A DNA stretch of 41,318 nucleotides from Chloroflexota bacterium (GTDB lineage Bacteria > Chloroflexota > Limnocylindria > P2-11E), in the NCBI GenBank assembly GCA_028876375.1, contig JAGWSB010000012.1, forward strand, positions 1 through 41,318. Reading direction: 5' to 3'. Positions 16,510 through 23,257 of this stretch are shown piece after piece (positions within the stretch are counted from its first letter, which is position 1; the number at the start of each line of letters is the position of its first letter). Made by a program: the position numbers and the translations under genes. The notes beneath the pieces are model-generated. The model was not told the origin of the DNA and ran no database searches. It saw nothing but the letters and a program-made list of their open reading frames with translations.

Positions 16510-16594
16510 CTCGTCACTTCCTCACTTCGCCGTCGTCGCCGCGCTGATCGGTCCCGGCTTGCACGAGGAAGCATCGGCATCCGGCTGACCGCGC

Positions 16595-16792
16595 TCAGAA
16601 CTGATCGCGCTCCTTGCGCTTGGGCTTCACGACCTCGAAGGTCATCGACTCCAACACCGGCACCCCTGACGACTTCCTCTTGAGCTCGCGCTCGAGCTGC
16701 TCCTTGGACTTCTTCTTGTTCTTCTTGTCCTTGATGTCGCCGCGTCCACTGGGCACGCTGGTCACCCCTTCGCTTTCACTCACGGGGAGCAT
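16595..16792 (-). CDS. small Lys-rich protein of unknown function
   Basis: A 65-residue reading frame just upstream of recA. It has a 15- to 20-residue lead, a highly basic middle (KDKKNKKKSKEQLERELKRK) and an end SGVPVLESMTFEVVKPKRKERDQF that alternates hydrophobic and charged residues like a conserved tail. Codon choice is typical of the window (AAG for Lys). No family was recognised. The start is uncertain: ATG at 16792 or a GTG further in. It is divergent from the cobalamin adenosyltransferase with only 22 bases between the starts. A nucleic-acid-binding role is possible from charge alone. Confidence 0.5.
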   Translation of the reverse strand: MLPVSESEGVTSVPSGRGDIKDKKNKKKSKEQLERELKRKSSGVPVLESMTFEVVKPKRKERDQF

Positions 16793-16800
16793 AGGGCACC

Positions 16801-16806
16801 TAACAT
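16801..16806 (+). promoter_or_regulatory. -10-like TAACAT box, leaderless start of adenosyltransferase gene
   Basis: TAACAT ends eight bases before the ATG at 16815, in a 22-base divergent gap, so the mRNA can have almost no leader. The complementary strand reads TTAGGT here and may serve the Lys-rich gene. Confidence 0.45.
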
Positions 16807-16814
16807 CGCCGGCG

Positions 16815-17381
16815 ATGCCGCGTCCGGCGCGCGTCACGACACGCACGGGCGACTCCGGGGAGACGTCCCTCTTCGGCAAAGGGCGCGTGCGCAAGACCGA
16901 CCCCCGGATCGTCGCCCTCGGCGACCTCGACGAAGCGCAGTCCGCGCTCGGCGTCGCTCGCGCGAGCGTTCCGGCGGCGGAGCGGTCGCTCCTGCTCGAT
17001 CTGCAGCGCGGCCTCTACCGCGTCATGGCCGAGGTCGCCACCCCGACCGCGGACGTCCCGCGTCTCCGCGAGCGCATCGACGCCGACGCCGTCTCGTCCA
17101 TCGACGCGCTCGTCGATGGACTGCGCGAGCGCGCCGGCGCCGAGGGCCGCTTCGTCGTGCCGGGCGAGGACGTGGCCTCCGCGACGCTGGACGTCGCGCG
17201 GACGGTCGTCCGGCGCGCGGAGCGCTCCGTCGTCGGCCTCGCCGACGCGAAGCTCCTGGACGGCGAGCACCTCGTCCCCTGGCTCAACCGCCTCTCGGAC
17301 GTCGTGTTCCTCCTGGCGCGCGTGGTCGAGCCGGCGCGCACGGCGGCATCCACCGCGAAGCGGGGCCGGGCCGAGCGCTAG
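16815..17381 (+). CDS. PduO-type cob(I)alamin adenosyltransferase
   Basis: Transfers the adenosyl group of ATP to cob(I)alamin, giving adenosylcobalamin. The 188-residue protein has the family N-terminus TRTGDSGETSLFGKGRVRKTDPRIVALGDLDEAQSALGVARA and the C-terminal signature RTVVRRAERSVVGL followed by WLNRLSDVVFLLARVVE. ATG at 16815 with no leader and a TAACAT box. Convergent with the DUF59 gene, seven bases apart. No other cobalamin gene or B12-dependent enzyme is in the window. Confidence 0.93.
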   Translation: MPRPARVTTRTGDSGETSLFGKGRVRKTDPRIVALGDLDEAQSALGVARASVPAAERSLLLDLQRGLYRVMAEVATPTADVPRLRERIDADAVSSIDALVDGLRERAGAEGRFVVPGEDVASATLDVARTVVRRAERSVVGLADAKLLDGEHLVPWLNRLSDVVFLLARVVEPARTAASTAKRGRAER

Positions 17382-17388
17382 CGGCGGG

Positions 17389-17718
17389 CTACCGCAGCCA
17401 AGGCGGCGGATCCCAGCGGTCGGGCAGCACTGTCACCTTCACCGGCGTCTCCGCCGCGGTCTCCGCCGCCTGCTGGATCTGATCGATGAGCATCGGCCCG
17501 TAGGGACAGAACGGCGTCGTCAGCACCATGCGCACTTCCGCCTCCGCCGGGTCGTCGAAGCGGATCTCCCGGATGAGGTCGAGGTCGATGACCGACAGCC
17601 CGATCTCCGGGTCGAGGACGGCCTGGAGCGCGTTCAGGATCTTCTCCTGCTTCTCGGCCTCGCCCACCACGCGGTCCGCGCCCTCCGGCGCCTTCGGCTC
17701 CTTCGTCTCGTCCGTCAC
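17389..17718 (-). CDS. DUF59/MIP18-family Fe-S assembly protein
   Basis: A 109-residue protein of the SufT/PaaD-like class: acidic 30-residue lead, then EKILNALQAVLDPEIGLSVIDLDLIREIRF (the DPEIGxxVxDLxLI motif) and VLTTPFCPYGPMLIDQIQQAA with the conserved single cysteine. These proteins help mature Fe-S clusters. The GTG at 17718 follows AGGAGGA. It is downstream of a DUF2905 gene by 20 bases, so they form a two-gene unit. Proximity to the Fe-S-rich redox pair at 18233-21594, transcribed the other way from the same intergenic region, may be functional; this is inference. Confidence 0.88.
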   Translation of the reverse strand: MTDETKEPKAPEGADRVVGEAEKQEKILNALQAVLDPEIGLSVIDLDLIREIRFDDPAEAEVRMVLTTPFCPYGPMLIDQIQQAAETAAETPVKVTVLPDRWDPPPWLR

Positions 17719-17738
17719 TTCTCCGGCTCCTCCTTCTA

Positions 17739-17972
17739 CTAACGGCGCGTCGCAAGCCATCCGACGAGGCTCAACACGAGGGTAAGGGCGACGCTCAGCA
17801 CGATGGACGTCGCGATCGGCGCGTACATCGACCAATGCTCGCCCCCGATCTGGATGTCGCCCGGCAGACGGCCCAGGAACGGGATGCGGCCCCCGACCAT
17901 GAGTGCGAGGCCGATGAGCACCACGACGATCCCGATGACGACGAGAGACCGCCCGACCGCAGATAGCTCCAT
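17739..17972 (-). CDS. DUF2905 small membrane protein
   Basis: A 77-residue protein with two membrane helices flanking the DUF2905 hallmark GGRIPFLGRLPGDIQIGGEHW, then IATSIVLSVALTLVLSLVGWL. Function unknown. The ATG at 17972 has GGAGGT nine bases upstream and removes a non-conserved 12-residue lead that a start at 18008 would add. It shares a transcript with the DUF59 gene. A TATAAG box on the minus strand in the palindrome near 18050 is a plausible -10. Confidence 0.88.
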   Translation of the reverse strand: MELSAVGRSLVVIGIVVVLIGLALMVGGRIPFLGRLPGDIQIGGEHWSMYAPIATSIVLSVALTLVLSLVGWLATRR

Positions 17973-18056
17973 CGACGCCCGACCTCCTGTGTCGATCCAT
18001 TGTCCCATCCATGGATAGGCTGGTCAGGGCCTGTCGCGCACGACGGCCTTATAGCC

Positions 18057-18088
18057 CTATAGCCCTCGCCGTTCGGCGAGGGCTATAG
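18057..18088. promoter_or_regulatory. 15-bp perfect palindrome in divergent promoter
   Basis: CTATAGCCCTCGCCG and its exact complement are separated by only TT. A third TATAGCC copy precedes it (18050-18056), and TATA-containing -10-like hexamers appear on both strands (TATAAG on minus, TATAGG on plus). It sits between DUF2905 (minus) and the NapH-like gene (plus), so it may be a shared operator, a bidirectional promoter or a leader hairpin. Confidence 0.65.
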
Positions 18089-18091
18089 GCC

Positions 18092-18190
18092 GACCGGTCC
18101 CCGGGCTGGGGCCGGTCAGCCCTCGGGACGTACCCGGTCGGCCCAAGCGCGTGGGACCAGAGGCCCTCAAAGTCCGGGCCATTCGGTCCC
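18092..18190 (+). promoter_or_regulatory. structured leader of the NapH-like/GltD-like pair
   Basis: Two further hairpins follow the palindrome. One pairs GACCGGTCCC (18092-18101) with GGGGCCGGTC (18108-18117), 10 pairs including one G-T. The other pairs GGGACC (18153-18158) with GGTCCC (18185-18190), enclosing GGCCC (18162-18166) with GGGCC (18176-18180). They fill most of the 144 bases between the palindrome and the ribosome-binding site. No known riboswitch was recognised. In such GC-rich DNA some pairing is expected by chance. Confidence 0.45.
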
Positions 18191-18232
18191 CGCCCATTGG
18201 GTCGTATGCGGGGGCCGCTACGGGAGGCGCGC

Positions 18233-19798
18233 ATGGCCATCAGATCGGTCGAGCAGCCGGAAGCCGCGACCCTCGGATCCTCGCCCGCGCGTCGCCTCGC
18301 GACCGCACGCCGCGAAGGGGCGGAGGCGCACTTCGGGCCGACAGACCCCGCGGTCGACCTTCTCCGCCTGCCGCTCGTCGGCCAGCTCCTCGACCGCGCG
18401 GTGCACAGCCGGCGCTTCCAGTTCGCGGCCATCCTGCCGAATCAGATCGTCTTCTGGCTGGTCATCGTGACCGCGCTCATCGGCGTCGCCCATCCGAACC
18501 ATAACTTCGCCACCGTCATCACATGGTTCGTGTGGTTCTGCGTCGTCTTCCTTCTCATGGTGGGCGTCGGCCGGGGGTGGTGCCTCATGTGCCCCTTCGG
18601 CGGCGCGGGCGAATGGGTCCAACGTCTCAGCTTCTGGCGGCGCCGCCCTTCTTCCATCGGGCTCCACCGGCGTTGGCCACGCCGGCTGGCGCGCTACGGG
18701 ATGCTGCCCTCCCTCGTGGTCTTCCTCGCGCTCACCTGGGTCGAAGAGTTCCTCAACATCGCGGGGCCGGGTAAGCCGATCCTCACCGGTCTCCTCGTCA
18801 GCTTCATCATCCTGCTCGCCGTCTCGATGCTCTTCGTGTTCGAGCGGCGCACGTTCTGCCGGTACCTGTGCCCCCTCACCTGCCTCATCGGGAGCGTCGG
18901 GTCGACGGGCATGGTCGCGGGACTCCGGACGCGCGACCGCGACGTCTGTCTCAGCTGCGCGACGAAGGACTGCATGCGCGGGAGCGAGCGGGGCTACCCG
19001 TGCCCGTGGTACGAATGGCCGGGCAGCGCGACGTCGAACCTCCTCTGCGGCCTCTGCACCGAGTGCGTGAAGAACTGCCCCAAGGACAACGTCGGTCTGT
19101 TCGTGCAGAAGCCTCTCACCTCCGTGATCGCGCCCCTCCGCCGGCGCGCCGACGTGGCGCTGATCGTCGTCGTGCTCTTCGGCCTCGCCATCTTCCAGCA
19201 GGTCAATGCGCTCGACGTCTACGGCAACCTCGACGACGCGCTCAACAAGCTCCTGAGCTTCCCGTCCTACCCGGATCCCGTCGACTACCTCGGTATCGTC
19301 GCGGTCATCGCGGCCCTCACGGCGGGCTGGATCTGGCTCGTGCGGTCGGCGTTCGCGCGCCGCAGCGGCGCGCCGGCAGCCGGCGCGCCCGCGGTCCGGC
19401 GCTTCGGCGCCTGGTTCGTCCCGCTTTCGTACGGGCTCATCCCGCTCATGGCGGTCGACTACCTGGCGCGGCAGCTCCCGAAGTTCTGGCTCGACGCGCC
19501 CAAGCTGATCGGCGCCGTCTCGGACCCCTTCGGATACGGGTGGGACCTCTTCGGGACCGCGCACCTTCCGATCGTCAACGCGCAGATCCTCGACACGGGC
19601 GGCGTGATCGTCACGCAGGTCGCCGTCGTCGCCCTCGGAACGCTCGGCGCCGTGTACGCGACGCTCCGCATCGCGCGGCGCGATCTCGGGCCCCTGACGG
19701 ACCACCCGCGTGCCCTCGCGGTCGTCGCCGCGGCGGCATGGGGCATCGGCGGCGTCGCCGTGGCGGCGCTGTACGTCGCGATGGGAGCGGCAACGTGA
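18233..19798 (+). CDS. membrane-bound 4Fe-4S protein, NapH/CcoG-like
   Basis: A 521-residue membrane protein with about eight helices and thirteen cysteines in Fe-S patterns: RGWCLMCP (117, 120), FCRYLCPLTC (209, 213, 217), VCLSCATKDC (239, 242, 247), C257, and CGLCTECVKNCP (272, 275, 278, 282), which looks like a ferredoxin motif. This is the NapH/NosR/CcoG-type electron-transfer core. The C-terminal 200 residues add four or more helices, with LSYGLIPLMAVDYLARQLPKF, and are not part of standard NapH. The ATG at 18233 has GGGAGG five bases upstream. The next gene overlaps by four bases (GTGA). Likely role: passing electrons between a cytosolic flavoprotein and the quinone pool or an outward acceptor; the actual partner is unknown. 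Confidence 0.85.
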   Translation: MAIRSVEQPEAATLGSSPARRLATARREGAEAHFGPTDPAVDLLRLPLVGQLLDRAVHSRRFQFAAILPNQIVFWLVIVTALIGVAHPNHNFATVITWFVWFCVVFLLMVGVGRGWCLMCPFGGAGEWVQRLSFWRRRPSSIGLHRRWPRRLARYGMLPSLVVFLALTWVEEFLNIAGPGKPILTGLLVSFIILLAVSMLFVFERRTFCRYLCPLTCLIGSVGSTGMVAGLRTRDRDVCLSCATKDCMRGSERGYPCPWYEWPGSATSNLLCGLCTECVKNCPKDNVGLFVQKPLTSVIAPLRRRADVALIVVVLFGLAIFQQVNALDVYGNLDDALNKLLSFPSYPDPVDYLGIVAVIAALTAGWIWLVRSAFARRSGAPAAGAPAVRRFGAWFVPLSYGLIPLMAVDYLARQLPKFWLDAPKLIGAVSDPFGYGWDLFGTAHLPIVNAQILDTGGVIVTQVAVVALGTLGAVYATLRIARRDLGPLTDHPRALAVVAAAAWGIGGVAVAALYVAMGAAT

Positions 19799-21594
19799 GC
19801 GCACAGATCAGCAGCATCGTCGCGGACCACGCCAGCGTCAGCATCGACGAAGAGCGCTGCGCGGGCTGCCAGGAATGCGTCATCCGTTGCCCCACGCACG
19901 CGCTCGCCATCGATACGGAGCGGTGGATCGCCGACGCGGACGACGAGCTCTGCGTCGGATGCCGCCAGTGCGAGCGCGTGTGTCCGTACAGCGCGATCGC
20001 GGTCACCGGCCCACGCATCGTCGCTCCGCGCATCGACGACGCTCCGCTGCGTCCCGATCCCCTCGACGGAGACCGGCGCGAGACGCGCTCGGGCTTCGCC
20101 GGCTGGCCCGAGGCGCTGCGCGAGGCCGAGAGATGCCTCGCCTGCCCCGACCCGACGTGCATGGAGGGCTGTCCCGCCCACAACGACATCCCCGGCTTCA
20201 TCGCCGCCGTCCGGCAGCGCGACCTGGTGGCCGCCGCCGACGTCCTATCGCGTTCGACCATGCTTCCGGGCGTGTGCAGCCGCGTCTGCGACCAGAGCGT
20301 GCAGTGCGAGGGGGCCTGCTCCTGGGCGCTCGCGGGCGGTCAGGCGGTCTCCATCGGCCGTTTGGAGCGCTTCGTCGCCGACCGCGGCCCGGAGCCGCGC
20401 GTCCAGAGAGCGAGCGTCGAAGGCGCGGGGCTGTCCGTCGCGATCGTCGGCTCCGGCCCCGCGGGGCAGGCGGCCGCGTGGGAGCTCCTCGCCGCGTCGG
20501 CGCGCGTCACGATGCTGGAGAAGGACGCTGAGCCGGGTGGCGTCCTGCGCTGGGGCATCCCGTCCTTCACGCTGCCGGCCGCCGTCCGGCGAGGCTACCT
20601 CGACGCGCTCGTCGCGGCCGGCCTCGTCGTGACCACGGGCCGCGCCCTCGGACGGGACGTCGCGATCGACGATCTTCTCGCCGACCACGATGCGGTCATT
20701 CTCGCGCACGGGGCCTCCACGCCGCTCCGTCTCCCGGTATCGGGCATGGACCTCCCCGGCGTGGAGGACGCGACGGCGTGCCTCGAGCGGGCGAAGCCCG
20801 CGCTCGAGAGCGGCGGACAGCCGCAGGGCTACCCGCGCGGCATCCGCGTTCTCGTCCTCGGGGGCGGCAACACCGCCATGGACGTGGCCCGCACCCTCCG
20901 CCGCTCCGGCGCGGAGGTCACCGCGGTCGAGTGGATGGATGAGCGCTTCGCGCGCGTGCGTCCCGACGAGCTCGCGGACGCGCGCGCCGAAGGAGTGGAC
21001 GTCCGCTTCACGACGACCGTCGACCGGCTCGAGGGCGACGCGCAAGGCGTGCGCACGGCGTGGCTGCGGCGCACGGTGCAGCGACTGAGCACCAAGCCTC
21101 CGGTGGTCGTGCCCGGTGCGCCGGAGCCTCTCGCGGTCGACCGCGTCGTCGTCGCGCTGGGCTACCGCGTCGACCGTGCCGTCGCGGGGAGCGTCGTGGA
21201 CCTTCCCCTGCGCGTGGACGACCGGGCACGTACCTTCCCCGACCGCCGCTGGATCGCGAGCGGCATCCCGACGGGACCGGCGCTGGCCGTCGGGACGCAG
21301 GCGCTGCAGCGCGAGGCCGGTCTCGCCGTGGCGGCGTCGGCCGTCCACTCGGGATGGTGGGTCCGGCTGTGGCAACGCGAGCCGCGCGCCCGATCCCGAG
21401 CGGAGGTGTGGGGGCAGCTGTGGCGGCGACAGGAAGAAGCCGCGGCCGCCGAGGCGCGCGCGCCGCGCGCGGAACGCGTGTGGGTCGTCGGCGACGCGCT
21501 CGTCGGACCGGCGACGGTCGTCGGAGCCATGGCCCAGGGCCGCGCCGCCGCGCGCGCCGTACTGCACGCGCGGCCGGCCCGGACGGGGAGCTAG
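19795..21594 (+). CDS. Fe-S/FAD oxidoreductase, GltD/NfnL-like
   Basis: A 599-residue soluble redox protein. An N-terminal double 4Fe-4S ferredoxin domain (Cys 22/25/28/32 and 53/56/59/63), then the GltD-type Fe-S linker domain (RCLACPDPTCMEGCP at 113-127, GVCSRVC and CEGAC at 160-175), the FAD site VAIVGSGPAG near 215-224, a WGIPSFTLP loop, and the NAD(P)-binding VLVLGGGNTAMDVA near 350-365. The C-terminus has the FAD closing motif WVVGDALVGPATVVGAMAQGRAAA. The architecture matches glutamate synthase small subunit and NfnL relatives, but there is no large subunit here. Co-translated with the NapH-like membrane protein, so it probably links NAD(P)H to that protein. Its TAG stop overlaps the bactofilin stop. 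Confidence 0.88.
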   Translation: MSAQISSIVADHASVSIDEERCAGCQECVIRCPTHALAIDTERWIADADDELCVGCRQCERVCPYSAIAVTGPRIVAPRIDDAPLRPDPLDGDRRETRSGFAGWPEALREAERCLACPDPTCMEGCPAHNDIPGFIAAVRQRDLVAAADVLSRSTMLPGVCSRVCDQSVQCEGACSWALAGGQAVSIGRLERFVADRGPEPRVQRASVEGAGLSVAIVGSGPAGQAAAWELLAASARVTMLEKDAEPGGVLRWGIPSFTLPAAVRRGYLDALVAAGLVVTTGRALGRDVAIDDLLADHDAVILAHGASTPLRLPVSGMDLPGVEDATACLERAKPALESGGQPQGYPRGIRVLVLGGGNTAMDVARTLRRSGAEVTAVEWMDERFARVRPDELADARAEGVDVRFTTTVDRLEGDAQGVRTAWLRRTVQRLSTKPPVVVPGAPEPLAVDRVVVALGYRVDRAVAGSVVDLPLRVDDRARTFPDRRWIASGIPTGPALAVGTQALQREAGLAVAASAVHSGWWVRLWQREPRARSRAEVWGQLWRRQEEAAAAEARAPRAERVWVVGDALVGPATVVGAMAQGRAAARAVLHARPARTGS

Positions 21595-22118
21595 TCGGCC
21601 TCGGCCGCGGAGAGCGGCACGATCTTGCGCGTCTCGACCTCTTCCATCTTCGAGTGGCCCTCGAAGACGACGCCCTTCTCGATCATCAGTGACGGGGTCG
21701 AGACGTCGCCCTTCACCCGGGCCGGGGTGTGCAGCTCGACGGCGCGCGTCGCGTTGATGTTCCCGCCGACCTGCCCGTGCACCACGATCGTGCCGCACGA
21801 GATCTCGGCCTGCACCTTCGCGCCCTCGCCGACGATGAGCGTGTCGCTCGTCGTGATCTCGCCGGTGAAAGTGCCGTCGATGCGGACGGTCCCCTCGAAG
21901 GCCAGCTTGCCGTCGAACTCGGAGCCCTTGCCGAGCAGCGCGTTCAGCTCGCCGGTCGGAGCGGGACTCGCCGCGGGAGTGAAGTCGCGCGTGAACTCGC
22001 GATCGCGATCCGCCATGTCGCTCTCCCTCGTCACGACCGGCTCGTCCACACCCTCGAGGCGCGATGCCTCCGGGTCCGGTCGTAGTTTGGTGGGCTCGCC
22101 ACCGAAGCGTCGCAGCAT
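21591..22118 (-). CDS. bactofilin
   Basis: A polymer-forming cytoskeletal protein (DUF583). The core is a right-handed beta-helix made of repeating strands: GKLAFEGTVRIDGTFTGEITTSDTLIVGEGAKVQAEISCGTIVVHGQVGG, INATRAVELHTPARVKGDV. Bactofilins assemble into filaments at the membrane without nucleotides. Two starts are possible: ATG at 22118 (175 residues) or ATG at 22016 (141 residues, MADRDREF), the latter with GGGAG six bases upstream. The core begins near residue 55 of the long form. Its stop shares the CTAG at 21591-21594 with the convergent oxidoreductase. A TAGGAT box lies at 22158-22153. Confidence 0.9.
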   Translation of the reverse strand: MLRRFGGEPTKLRPDPEASRLEGVDEPVVTRESDMADRDREFTRDFTPAASPAPTGELNALLGKGSEFDGKLAFEGTVRIDGTFTGEITTSDTLIVGEGAKVQAEISCGTIVVHGQVGGNINATRAVELHTPARVKGDVSTPSLMIEKGVVFEGHSKMEEVETRKIVPLSAAEAD

Positions 22119-22152
22119 GTCCGTTCGTCCCTTCCGCTATGCCGAGCGGCCG

Positions 22153-22158
22153 ATCCTA
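22153..22158 (-). promoter_or_regulatory. -10-like TAGGAT box for bactofilin
   Basis: TAGGAT on the minus strand would start a transcript with a leader of about 30 bases that contains GGAAGGG before the ATG at 22118. Nothing else is evident in the 22119-22225 gap. Confidence 0.35.
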
Positions 22159-22225
22159 GCAGCGCCTGCCTCGCTAACGCACCATCCGGCCCTACGTTGC
22201 CCCGAATGTTGCGCATGCTTCGGCG

Positions 22226-23257
22226 CTAGGAGCGCTCCCACAGAGGCGTGCCGCCCGGCGGCGTCGCGCCGAGGTGGCGGTACGCGCGGTCCGTCGCGAC
22301 GCGCCCGCGCGGCGTGCGCTGGATGAACCCTTCCCGCAGTAGGTAGGGCTCGTACACGTCCTCGATCGTCTCGGCGTCCTCGCTGAGCGCGGCGCCGAGG
22401 GTCTCGAGCCCGACCGGTCCGCCGCCGAACTTCTCGACGATCGCGCGCAGCAGCATGCGGTCGACGTTGTCGAGCCCCACGTCGTCGACCTCGAGCGCGC
22501 CGAGCGCCTCGCGCGCGATGGCGACCGTGATACGCCCGTCGTGCAGGACCTGCGCATGGTCGCGGACGCGCTTGAGGAGCCGGTTCGCGATGCGCGGGGT
22601 GCCGCGGGCTCGCCGCGCGATCTCGCTCGCGGCCTCGGCGTCGATCTCGATGGACAGGATGCGCGCGGCCCGGGCGATCACCTCCTCGAGGTCCGCGGGC
22701 TCGAAGAGATCGAGCCGGTACTGCGCGCCGAAGCGGTCGCGCAGCGGAGCGCTGAGACGGCCGATCCGCGTCGTCGCCCCGACGAGCGTGAAGCGCGGCA
22801 GCGGGAGGCGCAGCGTGCGCGCGCCGGGTCCTTTGCCCAGCACGATGTCGAGGTGGAAGTCCTCCATCGCCGGATAGAGGACCTCCTCGACGACGCGCGG
22901 CAGGCGATGCACCTCGTCGATGAAGAGAACGGTCCCCGGCTCGAGGCTGGTGAGGATCGCCGCGAGATCGCCCGCCCGCTCGATGGCCGGGCCGCTCGTC
23001 ACGCGGATGGGCACCGCGAGCTCGACGGCGATGACGTGCGCGAGCGAGGTCTTCCCCACTCCGGGCGGGCCGTAGAGCGCGACGTGCTCGAGCGGCTCGG
23101 CGCGCCGGCGCGCGGCCTCGATGAGGATCCGCAGCTGCTCCTTGACCTTGCGCTGGTCGATGTACTCGTCGTCGGTCAGCCGTCGCGGCCGGAGGGTCTG
23201 CTCGAGCGAGCGTTCGTCCTCGCGTGCCTGCGGCGTCACGGCGCGAGCTTCGGTCAT
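22226..23257 (-). CDS. ruvB: Holliday junction helicase RuvB
   Basis: A 343-residue AAA+ branch-migration motor that works with RuvA and RuvC, neither of which is in the window. Visible: [28 protein letters not shown], Walker A GPPGVGKT at 63-70, Walker [10 protein letters not shown] near 113-119, sensor [19 protein letters not shown], and the winged-helix end [29 protein letters not shown]. The usual N-terminal RPxxLxEFIGQ motif appears as [13 protein letters not shown]. The ATG overlaps the proS stop (ATGA), so the two are co-translated. Confidence 0.97.
   Translation of the reverse strand: MTEARAVTPQAREDERSLEQTLRPRRLTDDEYIDQRKVKEQLRILIEAARRRAEPLEHVALYGPPGVGKTSLAHVIAVELAVPIRVTSGPAIERAGDLAAILTSLEPGTVLFIDEVHRLPRVVEEVLYPAMEDFHLDIVLGKGPGARTLRLPLPRFTLVGATTRIGRLSAPLRDRFGAQYRLDLFEPADLEEVIARAARILSIEIDAEAASEIARRARGTPRIANRLLKRVRDHAQVLHDGRITVAIAREALGALEVDDVGLDNVDRMLLRAIVEKFGGGPVGLETLGAALSEDAETIEDVYEPYLLREGFIQRTPRGRVATDRAYRHLGATPPGGTPLWERS

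Noticed and set aside
16571-16584. Shared CATCGGCATCCGGCT word upstream of recA and inside recX
   Set aside because: The recX copy is coding sequence and there is no paired structure shared by both; best explained by chance in GC-rich DNA.
16510-16594. SOS box upstream of recA
   Set aside because: I saw no GAAC-N4-GTTC-like or CTG-N10-CAG-like palindrome in this gap. A lineage-specific LexA site cannot be excluded.
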